Shown piece after piece: positions 1 to 12,140 of a stretch of DNA of 64,000 bases (its first letter is position 1; each line of letters opens with the position of its first letter). This DNA is from Parascedosporium putredinis (Eukaryota > Ascomycota > Sordariomycetes > Microascales > Microascaceae). The position numbers were made by a program, and so were the translations under genes. A model generated the notes under the pieces. It was not told where the DNA came from, did no database searches, and saw only the letters and a list, made by a program, of their open reading frames with translations. The stretch covers positions 2,542,001 to 2,606,000 of the forward strand of contig CASHTG010000015.1 in assembly GCA_949357655.1 (NCBI GenBank). The letters are read 5' to 3'.

Positions 1-605
1 ACGGGGTGCCTCGCAAACAAGCCAAGCCCATGCTTCTCAAAACAAGATTTATCGGCTGCAAGCTTTGCAGGGTGGGTCGCGGCAAGGCTCTCAACGACGT
101 GACGCAGATTAAGATAGATGTCATCCGGTCCTCTCTGGTCAAGCTGTCGTTGGGGAATCACCCCTGCGACGATGGGCCGAGGTCCTGCTCGGTGTGGCAA
201 GGAATGCTTCTTGAGTAGCCCGCCAGGCGGTGTAATTGCGGGATTCATGGGCGGCGGCGTGAACAGGTCTCGCATAGACCAGAGACGGTACCAACTCACT
301 TGAAGATAACCCCGGAAAGTGGAAGGAAAGCCACCGGGGCCTAGGTTCAGGTAGTTTTGGAAATCATGATGAATCAGAAGAATGAAGGCCACGGCGCCGA
401 TACAAACCTCGGAGTACAGCGGCTGCGCAAAGTGAACGGTGAGGATAGAGACAAGAGCTACGCTCAGGATGATGGGGCCATCTAGAGTAATTGTGATGGG
501 TTGCTGATGGGGGATAAAGGGCGATAAAAGTGACTCTGGGAGGGGAGTCTGAGGTGATTGCTTGCCTGACGACCGCTCGTCTCGCGTGGAAGCAAAACCC
601 GCCAT
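1..605 (-). CDS. Luciferase-domain-like (DUF5519-type) fungal protein, 5' part
   Basis: An uninterrupted frame of 201 codons starts at the ATG at 605-603 and runs off the left edge, so the C-terminal part is missing. Residues 1-35 are polar and Ser/Pro rich. A hydrophobic stretch of about 35 residues follows (IILSVALVSILTVHF onward), which could form one or two membrane segments. Next come the blocks PGGFPSTFRGYL, RAGPRPIVAGVIPQRQ and DKSCFEKHGLGLFARHP. These resemble what I know of fungal proteins with the small luciferase domain (PF17648), whose GEIAHVHPSD-like part would lie beyond the edge. No frame break or intron is needed; a GTGAGT inside the frame was considered as a donor but coding continues through it. 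The biochemical role of this family in fungi is unknown to me. Family assignment is moderately sure, function is not. Confidence 0.6.
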   Translation of the reverse strand, partial: MAGFASTRDERSSGKQSPQTPLPESLLSPFIPHQQPITITLDGPIILSVALVSILTVHFAQPLYSEVCIGAVAFILLIHHDFQNYLNLGPGGFPSTFRGYLQVSWYRLWSMRDLFTPPPMNPAITPPGGLLKKHSLPHRAGPRPIVAGVIPQRQLDQRGPDDIYLNLRHVVESLAATHPAKLAADKSCFEKHGLGLFARHP

Positions 606-1831
606 CTCAAGTCAGGAGTGCAAAGCCAAAGACCTGCCCAGCAAAGTCAAATCCGTGTAGCTGACACAATGATGTCTTGGGTGTGTTTGTCTTGTGTCTC
701 CTCTCTTTCGTTTTTTCAATGTAGTTTTACGAGGAATCAACCGAGGAGAGAGGCAAAGTATGATTTAAAGAAGCGGAGTGTGCGACGACCCCGGTAGATA
801 TGGCATGCTCGTCACATTCAAGGGAGACGAGGGAGGCCCAGTTCCATGTGGGGTTCAATGGTGAGCCTAACCTAGAAGATCTAGGATACGTCAAAGTCAC
901 GACAGCTGGTTCGCTTCCGCCGGCTTGTCGTGGCAGACCCGGTGTTTTGTGACCAAGGCTTCCCTCGAGAGTGCGTAGAAGCGACACTGCCCATCTACCA
1001 TCTAGCAACAGGCTTTGGGCGCCCACCGAGTTCAAGGGATCCCGATCCCGGCTTGAATTTTGTCGACTTCCGAGAGAAGCATGGACACCCGAGCTTCGCG
1101 AGAGTTTGTTTACGGACTGCCTTCGAGGGGCCTAGCCCGTTGAATGGCTAGCAATTGATGGTCAGCAGGTGGCGCGATGAGACCGGCAGATACCCGGAGA
1201 TCTGCACGGCGGCAGCTCGTGCAGAGAGTATTGAGCTGTCCAGTTCAAAGAGCAACATCCACGTATTCGGCCATTTCTTTTTTCCTTCCATTTCTTTTCT
1301 TTTTCCTCCTTTTCTTCATTGATTTTTTTCCCCCATCGTTTCCTAACCTCGTCGTGCGAACTATCGCGGCTGCATTGGCCTTGATGGGCTGCCTTTGGAA
1401 TGTGACGTCAATGTTACTGGTTGCAGCTGTGACTGAAAGCCACTAGCCCCGCTAACGTTTTGGTACGAAGGGCGCCCAAGCTCTCCTATGCTGTCGTGAT
1501 GCTTGAGGGAAGGATATCCGAAGTAATGGGAAGCTCCGAGAATGGAGGCCGGGGGCGTTTTTTTCACCTATGGGAGGCGGGGGTTCAGGGTGTTTTGCCT
1601 CTCCTTCGTGAGCGTGTATCCATCGGATCGGGGCCTTGCGTGAGCTCGCGGGGTCGGTTTGTGCATGGCGATTTCCCCGAGCCGACGCCGGCGGCTTGGC
1701 ACTTCACCCCCACCAAAAGCCACATCCCACCTCAGAAGAAGATGGACCACTCGACCACATAAAATTGTGCCTGGGTTGACCACGACCTATCTGTTCAGCG
1801 TGCCCGTGCCCGTGTATCCAAAGAGGCCGCG
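606..1831. other. Intergenic: divergent promoter region
   Basis: This spacer lies between two divergent genes and should hold both promoters. A pyrimidine tract at about 1267-1343 is almost pure C/T on the plus strand, a common feature of fungal promoters and 5' leaders. Short open frames here have no recognisable protein features. Confidence 0.5.
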
Positions 1832-3347
1832 ATGGAACCGATCACGGTAGATGATCAATCGGGGACGCCGCACCTCGTCCTACTCTCCAGTAGGTTGCCC
1901 CGTTTCCTCTCTCGAGCATCAAGGCGTCGGTCGGGTGTGGGTGGTGCGGTAAAATTAATAGCTGGTGATACTGCGTATCTCCTAGCCCGCTCAAGATCTT
2001 CGATATAGCACGGTCAAAGGGCCGTTTTGTCTACGCCTCGGCCCCAATGGTGCGATACAGCAAGGTTCGTGTGCCATGGACTGTTTTACGTAGCTCACCT
2101 GCAGATTCTGTAGAGAGCGTCAAGTTATGTGATGCAGCAGTGAGAGACACTCCGCTGACGACGCGTAGCTTGCTTTTCGCCAAACAGTCCATGAGTACGG
2201 CACCGACCTCACATGGACACCGATGATCCTCTCTCGAGAATTCAACCGTAGCGTTTTGGCGCGCGATAGCGGTATGGAAATCACATGAGCCCCCTCCCCT
2301 TCCAAATTTATTCTATACCAATCTTTTGGTTTTACACCGAGGTGCGCTGGTGCTGAGTTTGGGCGAAAAAGAATTCACAACGTCGTCAAACGGGCCTCAG
2401 CCGCCGACGATCGCGCAGTTTGGAGCCTCCAGCCCCATTGAGCTTTCTCGGGCGGCGTCGCTGGTGATCCCGTACGTGAATGGCGTGGACCTCAACTGCG
2501 GGTGCCCCCAGACTTGGGCGTGCGCCGCCAACCTCGGCGCCGCTCTCATGGAGAATAGGGAGCTCGTGAGAGATATGCTTGTGGAGACGAGAGGGGTGAT
2601 GCAAAGGGATGGGTGGGTGCGAGACAAGGAAAGCTCGCGGGGAAGAAGCTTGAGCGTCAAGATTAGGATCCATAAGGACTTGAGGTATAATAACTCTTTA
2701 CACTTGCATCCATGCGGTTTCATGCAGAACTCCGTGCGGTAGCTAAGATAGGCTAATGACTAGTTGGCACCAGAAAAACTGTCGACTTCATAAACACAGT
2801 TATTGGCGATCTCCAAGAACCCCTCGTCGATTTCATCACCATCCATCCTCGGACGAGACGAACGCCATCCAACATCCCCATCGATACCGACGCTCTCCGC
2901 TTTCTTGCCTCCGAATTCGGCCACAAAATCCCTCTCATCCTCTCCGGCGATGTCTTTACCCTCAGTTCTATTCCAATCCCCACCCTCGAAAAGCATGCTG
3001 ATGATGACGTTCCCACGCCGGCCGGAACTGGCATCCGCGGTGTTATGTCTGCGCGGGCGATCCTTATGAACCCCGCCTTGTATGCTGGCCATGACACATG
3101 TTCTTGGAAGGTTGTAGCGTCCTTCATGCGCAACGTGGTGGCAAGCCCGCTACCGCTGCGCCTTGTTCACCATCATCTTGGCGAGATGTGTGGACCAGGG
3201 CCGGGTGAGAATAAGGCCGCACTCCTGGACAAACGCGAGCGGACCGCGCTGCTGAAGCAAATGACCATGCTTGATGTGATTGATTTCCTGGACCGGACTG
3301 TTGATGGTAAGCTGGGGAAGACTGGTGGCCTCTCAAGAATTCGGTAG
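1832..3347 (+). CDS. DUS4: tRNA-dihydrouridine synthase (Dus4 type)
   Basis: Flavin enzyme that reduces specific D-loop uridines of cytoplasmic tRNA (U20a/U20b for Dus4). Proposed exons are 1832-1893, 1986-2064, 2169-2271, 2372-2684 and 2774-3347, giving 376 residues with no frame break. Visible family blocks are APMVRYSK, then LAFRQ and TDLTWTPMILSREF across the second intron, then VNGVDLNCGCPQTWA holding the Cys of the GCP catalytic loop, then SVKIRIHKDLR. Downstream are VDFITIHPRTR and GVMSARAILMNPALY, which fit the phosphate-binding end of the barrel. Splice junctions 2 to 4 are well supported because the conserved reading continues across them. The first exon is less sure: it depends on a GTTGCC donor and was chosen because it provides an ATG in the right phase. 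The neighbouring CSTF2 gene points towards it, so the two genes are convergent with only about 250 bases between them. Confidence 0.9.
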
Positions 3348-3599
3348 CGGCGTTGATAGAGGGCATCGACGAGATATCAGCACAAACGATTGACGGCAAA
3401 TGAGTTGCATCACACAATAACATTTTTTCCATTTCGTGTCTAGCTGGGTATCTTTGGAGTTTCCATTCACACGCCACCACCGAGAGAGCGTTCTACCTCT
3501 TCCCAGGTAGGGCCCAACGCATTCTGGCCCACCGATAAACTGCAATGTTCAAGTGCTATCCTGAGGGTATTGGGTGTCTAGCGAAGCTCAACGTGTCCG

Positions 3600-4740
3600 C
3601 TAGCGGCGCTGTGACATGAAGCCTGCTCGGAGCGCAAGGATCTGTGCCCTCTCGGCTTCGGGAAGGGCATCAATTGTGGCTTGGGAAGCTCCATCACGGC
3701 GCGCATCAGGGCTTCGGAATCTTGACCAGGAGGGGCCGCGACAGGCGCTGGTGCTCCATACGCAGGTTGCGCCGCAGGTTGAGGTGGCGCGTATGGGTTA
3801 GTAGCAACCGGTGGGGTATTGGTCGCGAGAGGAGCGCCCGCTACGCCTGGATAGCCGCCCACAGCTACGGGCTGAGGAGGATAGGCGAGAGGTGTCTGCT
3901 GAGGAGGCATGGGAGGAGCGGCGCCCGCGTCGATAACGGAAGAGATGGCCTCTGGGGAGACCAAGTTCATGAGTAGAAGGGCCTGGAAAACGGCGTATGC
4001 TAGTTGCGGCGCTTGCTGGAGGAGCTCTGTAGCACGGTTCGGTTCGTTCGTTGCGAGGACCTTCATCTGGGTGAGAATATCGAGAAGCTGCGCTGGCGGT
4101 AGCGTGTTGAGAGTTCGTGATATCGCATCGGTACACGTGACTCCCGGAGGGAGTTCTTTGCCAGCAGGGAGGGGGAAGGGTGCCCTGAGACTGCGACGAT
4201 GGACCACCCATGCCATTGGCTTGGTAGGACGGGTTGGCAGGAGCGCCGGCGGACTATAGGTCAACACATTAGGTCTGGGTCCTTAGGCTTATTTCAAAGT
4301 CATGCTGATCTCCTACATTATCACCATCTTCTTCATCGGCACCTCCTTCATTGGAGAAGTCTACTCTTAACCGACGGCCCTTGATCTCATAGTTGTGGAG
4401 GTTCCGGACGGCAGAGGATGCGGAATCTATGAGCAGGGATGTCAGGATATACTGGACAGCAAGGGCGAAGAGGGGAAGCCATGTGCATTGAAAGATCGTA
4501 CCTGCATCGGGGTATTCCGCAAATCCAAACCCTTTAGGCCGGCCCGTCTCACGATCGTAGACTAGGCGGAAGTTCAGCACCTTTCCCGCGCTGCTGAATA
4601 TCTCGATGATTTGCTCCTCGGAAAGATCTGGGACGGAGTCAGAAGCGATATCTAGAAGGGATGGTTTGGTAGGTAAAATAGCCTACCATACGGAATGTTG
4701 CCGACGAATACAACTCGAGAGGGGGTTTGGTTGACATGGC
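3600..4740 (-). CDS. Cleavage stimulation factor subunit 2 (CstF-64 / Rna15 homologue), frame broken
   Basis: RNA-binding subunit of the mRNA 3'-end cleavage factor; it binds the GU-rich element and contacts CstF-77. Exons are 4687-4740, 4502-4627, 4317-4426 and 3600-4253. An N-terminal RRM is clear: RVVFVGNIPY (RNP2), SEEQIIEIFSSAG, GRPKGFGFAEY (RNP1) and GRRLRVDFS. A hinge helix region follows (LPPAQLLDILTQMK to LLMNLVSPEAISSV), then a Pro/Ala-rich linker, then the C-terminal helix bundle ending AQILALRAGFMSQRR. Three frame breaks interrupt the coding: a G5 run at 4721-4725 just after the ATG, the G-rich run at 4166-4175, and GGG at 3683-3685. They need one, two and one added bases, giving 315 residues. 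Without the first, the ATG at 4740 is out of frame with the RRM and no other ATG lies nearby. Order and completeness of domains make the identity secure. Confidence 0.92.
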
Positions 4741-5597
4741 GGGCACGAGAGCTTTGAAACTGTTGGTGAGCAGCAAGATTCACGGCAAGGTTCAGTTGCG
4801 CCTGGATTGAAACGTTGATGACCAGTCACGACGAAAGGTATCTGGAGTCACTGAGATATAGTGGTAGAATGAGACTATGCAATGCGGAAGGATGCTGTTC
4901 TTCAATTGGCTTTCGGGATGAGGAGAGGGCAATGAGGAAAAGAGAAGGCCGCTTGCAACCTATGAGAGGTGGGATGGGTTGCGAGAGCTATACATTTCTC
5001 GGAGCCTTGGGAGCAATGAGGTGGGTTGAAGAGAATGCAATGTGTGAGGGCAGTGGACCAATTGGAGCGCACTAACCCTTCCCCTGGTCATGTAGCCTTG
5101 GGCCTGGGAAGCTTAGCTTCGCCCTGAAACGAGGATTTGCCGATAACCCAATCAGCGCTGCTATGCTCTGACGGGGCATGACGAGTCCATTGGTTTGAGC
5201 TGATGGGTCAATCAATCGATTGGATTGGCGCATGTACCGACCAGGAACTCAAGCATAGACGTGTCCCTGAGACCGGGCGAAGCTCTCCAGCCTTATCTGT
5301 AAAGTGTTCAAAGCGAATTCTGGCCTCAAATTTCCGACTGCTGGCTCCCTTCAGCCCTCGACGCTCCCACTCCCGTGAACCATCCACGAGCAATTGAGGA
5401 CGTATATCGGCGCCAGAAAAAAACTTGTATTGGTGGCCCCGATTTTTCCTGGTGTATTTCTTGTTCATTGTACACATCGGCGTCTCTTTTCATCTACGTT
5501 GCACTGAATTACAGCATCCGCACCACCTCGTCGTCGCACCTCAGACCCTCGAGGGCCCGATTTCTCTCCCTTAGATCCTGCCTCGCCCCCGGAGACG
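4741..5597. other. Intergenic: divergent CSTF2/ERV46 promoter
   Basis: About 860 bases separate two divergent genes. I see CAATCAATCGATTGG near 5209-5224, a nearly palindromic sequence of the kind that recurs in other spacers of this window. No open frame with protein features is present. Confidence 0.5.
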
Positions 5598-7198
5598 ATG
5601 GCGCCAAAGTCGCGCTTCACGAGGCTCGATGCCTTCACAAAGACTGTCGATGAGGCCAGGGTGAGAACCACATCGGGCGGCATTGTCACCATAGTGTCGC
5701 TCCTCGTTGTTCTTTACCTTGCCTGGGGAGAGTGGAGCGACTACCGCACTGTGGTCATCCACCCGGAGCTCATTGTGGACAAGGGCAGAGGTAAGACACC
5801 TAGAATCACTGACATTTGAAGGTTTGCGGGCTTATCTGACTTGATTGATAGGCGAGCGCATGGAGATTCACCTCAACGTCACATTCCCTCATGTGCCGTG
5901 CGAGCTTCTAACACTTGATGTGATGGACGTCTCTGGTGAACAGCAGCACGGCATCATGCACGGTATCAACAAACTGCGCCTAAAGCCTTCGGCAGAGGGT
6001 GGTGGTGTGATTGATATCAAGGCCCTGAACCTGTAAGTCTGGGGTTTCGTCCCGGCTTCGCGCACCGCTGCGGCAGACACGTCAATAGTGCTCCCTACTT
6101 ACGCTCTCTCTCCTCCCTAGGCGTGAAGAAAAAGACGTCGCCGTCCATCTTGCTCCCGACTACTGCGGTACCTGTTACGGTGCTGACCCCCGCCTAACGC
6201 CCAAAAGCAAGGCTGCTGCAACACCTGCGAGGAAGTTCGAGATGCCTACGTCCGCTCCGGATGGGCTTTCGGAAGCGGCGAACGCATCGAACAGTGCGAG
6301 CGTGAACACTATTCGGAGAAGCTCGAGGAACAAAAGGCTGAGGGCTGCCGCATTGAGGGCAGCCTCCGGGTGAACAAGGTTGTTGGAAACTTCCACCTGG
6401 CGCCCGGCCGAAGCTTTAGCAGTGGAAACCACCACGTGCACGATCTCAAGAGCTACTGGGAGCCAGGCAAGAAGAACGTCAAGCACGACTTCAGCCATAC
6501 CATCCACTCTCTTCGGTTCGGCCCCCAGCTTCCTGCCGATGTCACCGCTAGGCTTGGATCCAGTAGCTTGCCGTGGGTCAACCACCACTTCAACCCCCTC
6601 GACGGCACCAAGCAGGTGACGACCGACCCGAATTTCAACTTTATGTACTTTGTCAAGATCGTCCCTACCTCTTACCTTCCGCTTGGGTGGGAGAAGAAGG
6701 TCCGCCGCATCATCGACGAGGATCGTGCCGACCTTGGCGCTTTGGGCGCTGCCGGCGATGGCAGTGTCGAAACGCATCAGTACTCAGTTACCATTCATAA
6801 GCGCAGCCTGAGCGGAGGCAATGACGAAGATCATGCGGAAAAGTTCCACGCCAAGGGTGGAATTCCTGGTGTCTTTTTCTCATATGTAAGTTCTACAATC
6901 AAAACCCACCCTTTTACCTGCGGATCAACCAGCAGGCCAAGAGGTATACGGAGTGCGCGGAGGAAGACGAGAGAGGACAGGGAAAAGGAGCTCTAGATTC
7001 ATTTGCTAACGTTGGACTATGTAGGATATTTCGCCCATGAAGGTCATCAACCGTGAGCAGCCGTCCAAGTCTTTTACTGGTTTCCTTACCGGCTTGTGCG
7101 CTGTCATCGGCGGTACCCTTACCGTCGCTGCTGCAGTTGACCGGGGCCTTTTCGAGGGAACCACCAGGCTTAAGAAGCTACGAGCCAAGGACAACTAA
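5598..7198 (+). CDS. ERV46: ER-Golgi COPII vesicle protein Erv46
   Basis: Erv46 with Erv41 forms a cargo receptor cycling between ER and Golgi. Exons are 5598-5790, 5852-6032, 6121-6885 and 7025-7198, giving 437 residues. The N terminus MAPKSRFTRLDAFTKT is followed by transmembrane segment IVTIVSLLVVLYLAWGEW. The lumenal domain holds FPHVPCELLTLDVMDVSG and a cysteine cluster GCCNTCEEVRDAY then EQCEREHYSEKL. VKIVPTSYLPLGW, GIPGVFFSYDISPMKV and a second membrane segment close to the C terminus follow, so both tails face the cytosol. One break lies in the C5 run at 6187-6191; one more C joins GTCYGAD to the cysteine cluster frame. The rest is intact and all splice sites are canonical. Identity is very secure. 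Confidence 0.95.
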
Positions 7199-10100
7199 AA
7201 GGGGAGAAGGAGGGGAAAAAATCCTGGTTCACCCCGTCATCGGATGAACACGAAGCCCAGTAACGTCAGGCTCGCTTGTTCAATGCTGTGGGTATGCTTC
7301 ACGTTTCCGACACCGGCGACGGGGTTATCTCGTGTATATTGGAGTGTCTGTTTGCATTGGCATATGGAGTTTATATGGTTATTGTTTTCTTCTTTGGGAT
7401 TTTGCTTAAAATGAGTGTTCTCCTTCTTTGGTAAATCAATAGCGTGCCACCCTTACAACAAAGGTGTGCCGAGTGGTATTGGCCTTGTCGAAGACTCATC
7501 CCGTCATGATGATCCTCCCTGTAGGATCTCCCGAGATTGTGATGTTCGTTGAGGCGCCGGTTTCTGATACAGTCGAGTGCCTTGCTGATCAAGAGTTGAA
7601 GAAAAAAATCAGCGGATGACTCGTTCACATTGTGCTGTTTCACCCATCGTTGCTGGGGCATTCTGTGGGTTTAATACCCTTAATGTCCGGTCCTGGCACA
7701 TACTTGGATCATACCTGGTTGTGGAGTGTCAGATATAAAGTAAACGGAAGAACAGATGGCCCCTGGACTTGGTTATTCACCGGGCCGTATCTGATGTTAA
7801 ATTCCCGAGCTTAGACATTGTTTTAGGGCCAAGTTCTTTTCTGAAGCTAGACGATACAGAAAAGAGTATCGAGGTCGAAGGAGCGGGCTTCGAGAAGTCC
7901 TCTCACGTCTGGTGGATTCGAATCCTAGGAAAGAATAATATGACGAGATGGCCCATCAAGCTTTACTACTAATACTGCATGTACCGACTATAGGAGTTTG
8001 CCTCCAAAAATGCGGTATATTCATCGCATTCCCTAAGAGAGGTTCTCCCACCATACCCCCACGGCTGTGCACATGTGGTGATTTGAGCATAGGCATCAAG
8101 AGGTTGAATGGGCAGATCGGCTCTTGGGCCTTCAATGGGAACATTAAATTGTGCACAACACAATGGGAAAACAGCTGATAGCTGCCCGTTTAGGTAGAAT
8201 CTACTGTCATGTTTGCGTTTCGTAGATATTACCAATGTGCTCCTCGCAGAGGTCTTTGTGGGCAAAAGCGACTCTGCATCCATAGATCAATGTATTACGT
8301 GCTGAGCGAGCTTAGCCTTTGAAACAGTCTACGGCGCCCCCTTCTTGCCCGATGGCTTAGCAAGGGGAGCTCCCCACAAAGGAAGCGGGAGGAGGTGACG
8401 CGCAAGGGCGCCACATATCTATGGATCCATGGATATCGATTGTCGACTGCAAAGGGACTTGTTCTTTCTCATGCGGGGGTGCGCGAATGCGATAACTCTC
8501 CACAAGGGAGTCTCAGGTTGTTTGAGAACCTAATCATTGATCGAGATGGTTTCTCTTGCGGGTCCCTCCCAAGAAAAAAAAAAAAAGAAGGGAGAATGAA
8601 TGGAGTTAATAATGAACCTGGATTCAAGCGGCTTGGGCCCCACGTGAAGAAAACGATCGCTTCCAGATCGAGATGACACATGTACGGAGGGAAGACTGCC
8701 AGCAAGAAAAACCGTGTGTTTTGACGAATGATGTGTTGATGCTCGACACGAACTCTGATGCAACGATAGTGGTCTTTTCGGTGCTAGCGAGAGAATTGTC
8801 GTGTAATCTCATCTCCGAATGCTCTCAGTGCTTGCCAGTGCCAGGCTCTCTTTGTTTTCTCCTCCTTGCAAGTGATCTTTTGAACAGGGATGTTGTTGGT
8901 GAAAGTACTACAAGTATCTCCGTCTTCAGGACACGCCCATGCCGACATTGAGCAAGCGTGCGCGTGCACTTGCATCTCGCCTCGACAAGTGCGAAGCGTT
9001 GAGTATTATGAGGAGCCCGCCCAAAGTAGCTCTAGCCGTCCTGTCAGGGGTAATAGAATGACGGCCGAATTGGTACCTGCGCCATGCGTGACGGGAGGCT
9101 CGCAGGCTCGTTAGCGAGAGCAGGCCCCCACTAGGGTATCAACGTTGCCTTCGTGCTGGGTCCAGTAATATTTGATCCATCCACAATCGATGATAATTCG
9201 TGGGCCATGTGACCATGCAGCAACAAGTCAGTTGTCGAGGACCTCCAAGGCTTCGTCGTGCTGGAGCGCCACTCGCAGGTCGGTGCCTTCTACCCCTGAA
9301 CACCCAGGTTCCCGCTTGCTTTTTGAGCGCTCATCTCCTCTTCCTGCACGAAGTATTACCGTCGAATCGATCTGGTGCACCGCAAATTCATTCGGTTTGA
9401 TGCATTGACCAGGCCTGCTCGCGACTGGACGGAACATTCCCAATAGCCAATTTCACAACCCAATTCGTTGCTACCCATCAATTCGCACCAACGTTGACGG
9501 GTTGCTCGTAAACAAAAGGGGGGCGGAGACGAGACGCAAACGGAAACCTGATTCTATCTGCGACTTCCTGTCTCCGGCCCTATGATGAAATAGATCTTAA
9601 GCTCGGTGAGCCGAGAGAGAACGGACTGACAGGACGAGCTCGAGTCAAGCCATCAATCAAGAAGTGGTACATGTGCCAGCGAGAGTGGCTTGGTTCTGAA
9701 GGGAAGAACGGCCCTTGACCACCCATCAAAGACAGGGACTTCCGGCACATGTCTCACGCCCTCGGCTCCTCATCCCCGCTAAAGGACCGTCGCTGTCGCG
9801 CTACCGGAGACGAACCCGGGGCAAGAGGGCCCTTTTCTTTTGAGCAGGTGCGAGCTCCACTATTCGTGTCGAGCGCTTCGATTTTGAGAAGAAATGTCGC
9901 TTGGCAGGAGTATTTCGGGCCTGCAAGATTGCATCCACTTCCCTCGCACCGGCCTAGTTGATTCACTGGTCCGACCGTTATAGTTACGGGTTTCTGCAAG
10001 GGTGCCTTCATCCCATCTCCAACAAGTGTACACACTATTACACCTCACCCCAATAATCCAAGCATCGGACCTTCTCCTCTTGGGCAATTTTAGTTTTGGT

Positions 10101-12140
10101 GGAGGGTTATTATGCGCTTTTTCAAAATATTATGGCAGTGACGAGGCTACTTGGAACGAGCACGGTCAATGATCAAATTGTATTCTCCCCCAAGATTTCT
10201 GATTCGGATAGGAAATGGGCGGTGGCTGCAATGTGCTTGAGATTTCATCGTCTTTCATCAATGATATGGCTGAACCAAGAATGCCAAAGTGTTTCCTTTA
10301 GATGTGCTGCATGGGATTGATATTGCTTTTTGATGCCATCAGTCGCATCTTTTCCCTTTCCTTCTTCTTCCTCGTGCTTGTCCTTCATGTTTCCCTTGAG
10401 TGAACCTGGAAAACGGGGCTGAGAACGTCCTGTCGACTGGTCTCACTAATAGCAGCGAGCCTTCTCATTGTCTACCAATTATGTGGCGAAGAGGGGAGGC
10501 ATGATGTCCAAGGGCGATTGGCCATTCCTACACAGATGTAGAAATGAAAAATTCACAATGTTATTACCTCGCAATGCATTCGACGGAGCCAGTGCTCGCC
10601 GTCTGTTCCCTGGCCCTGGCTAGGAGGATAATCCTGGGGGTGGAATACGGGGTACATTTGATGTGCAGAAACGGCGGTACATACACTGGGAGGGCGCCCT
10701 ACAGTTTCCTTCACAAAACGCACTGTGGTGGTTCTGGAACTCAGGAGAGCAAAACTTCCTTGCTTTGTCCAGGGGGCGCAACAGGTGTGGAGGTACTGGT
10801 TCTTCGAGGCATGGGATCAACTTGCTTGTAAAGCTCCAAAGCTACTTCTCATTTCAGTGATTCCAGCATTGGTGCATGTACTGGTACCTTGTCCTACCCG
10901 GCTAGCCTGCCCCGGTCTGCACCCTTACCCCTTTTGCTCCATCGTGTGCAGCATCGGTGTGGTGGGAACTGGTGTCGACTTGTTGCCAATAATAAGATTC
11001 TTAGCTCCCTGAGAATCCACTGGCTGCGGCCCAGTGGCTTTAATTGGCCCCTTGGCCGGACTAGGCCAACAGATGCGGAGGCATGCCCAAACGAACCTTG
11101 CCTCCCTTGCACTGCACTGGATGGTCCCGCGGTGCACTAAACCCAACTTCATCTCATCAATGTGCCCACTTACTGCTTTGTTGCACATTCCAGAGTATTA
11201 TAGTGTGCAGAGTACCAGCGCATTCGGTTCATCGTCGTCCGTTTCCTTTCTTTCGCCTCTCCCTCTCTTTCTCCTCTCTCGATTTTTGATCGTCACGCCC
11301 ACTTCAAAGGATTGAGGAACCTCGTCTGGCACCACGACTTTGTTCTCGACCTGCATCCGCGTGGCGGGGACCGCAAAAGCCGCCTTCCGCATTCTGCATA
11401 TCCACCCCTCCATCTCGAACCCTCCCTCTCTCGTCATTTTCGACACGAGTAGACATTCGTTGTTGTCTCGCCTAACCCATCCGTCGACAAACGCGAGAGA
11501 AACAATAAAAACGTCCCCTCTCCCTCTTCTCCACGAACAGCGCCCTTCGCACTCCATCACCGTGATCCCGAATCTTGATCTCATTGAGGACTCCGCGGGT
11601 CAAGCTCCAGAAAAAACACACCACCCATTAGGCCGACATCATCTCTACCCGCAAACATTCGTTCGCTTCACGGGTCGTCTCGTCGATCCGGCACCCACCT
11701 CACTTTCGCATTCTCCCGCCTTCTCGTTACTGCCGCCTCTATGGGTTTGACTCGAACCGATCCTTTCATGCGCCCACTGATCAACCGCCTGAGCAGATAG
11801 GGAGAACACACCAAATCCTGTAATTCAGCCACACCGGCCTCATTTATTGCCAAGAACCATTTCTCTGACCGCGGGTCAGGTTTCGCCAGAGACTGACGAC
11901 ATAGTGTATGCAAAGCCGATAGCATTGCTCCATTTGTCACTGACATCTAAACCTTGATTTGGATCCGGCCTTGCAGTTGTCTCCTACCATACCACGGGTG
12001 TCCTGGGTCCATTTGAAAGGACGAGGCTAGCGACACCCATCTGGCCAGAAGTGTTGGTAAAGCACTTCTTGCTCTCACGATAATCTTTCTCTTTTCTTTT
12101 GCCTTCCCCTTGATATTTCCATCACTTGGCAGTTGTCGCC
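7199..12140. other. Intergenic, about 4.9 kb without a recognised gene
   Basis: No frame here has protein-family features on either strand. Noted items are a run of 13 A at 8574-8586, a palindromic GGATCCATGGATATC at 8423-8437, and a C/T-rich tract at about 11231-11283 upstream of the Nif1-like gene. The last 800 bases before 12141 are pyrimidine-rich and could be the 5' leader of that gene. A 136-codon frame at 11340-11750 lies in this leader-like sequence and shows no domain. Confidence 0.5.

Noticed and set aside
7895..7930. GGATTCGAATCC resembling a tRNA T loop
   Set aside because: The flanking five-base stems do not pair, and no A box is found at the right distance.
11340..11750. Open frame of 136 codons upstream of the Nif1-like gene
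   Set aside because: Pyrimidine-rich leader composition, no domain, and no splice link to the gene was convincing.
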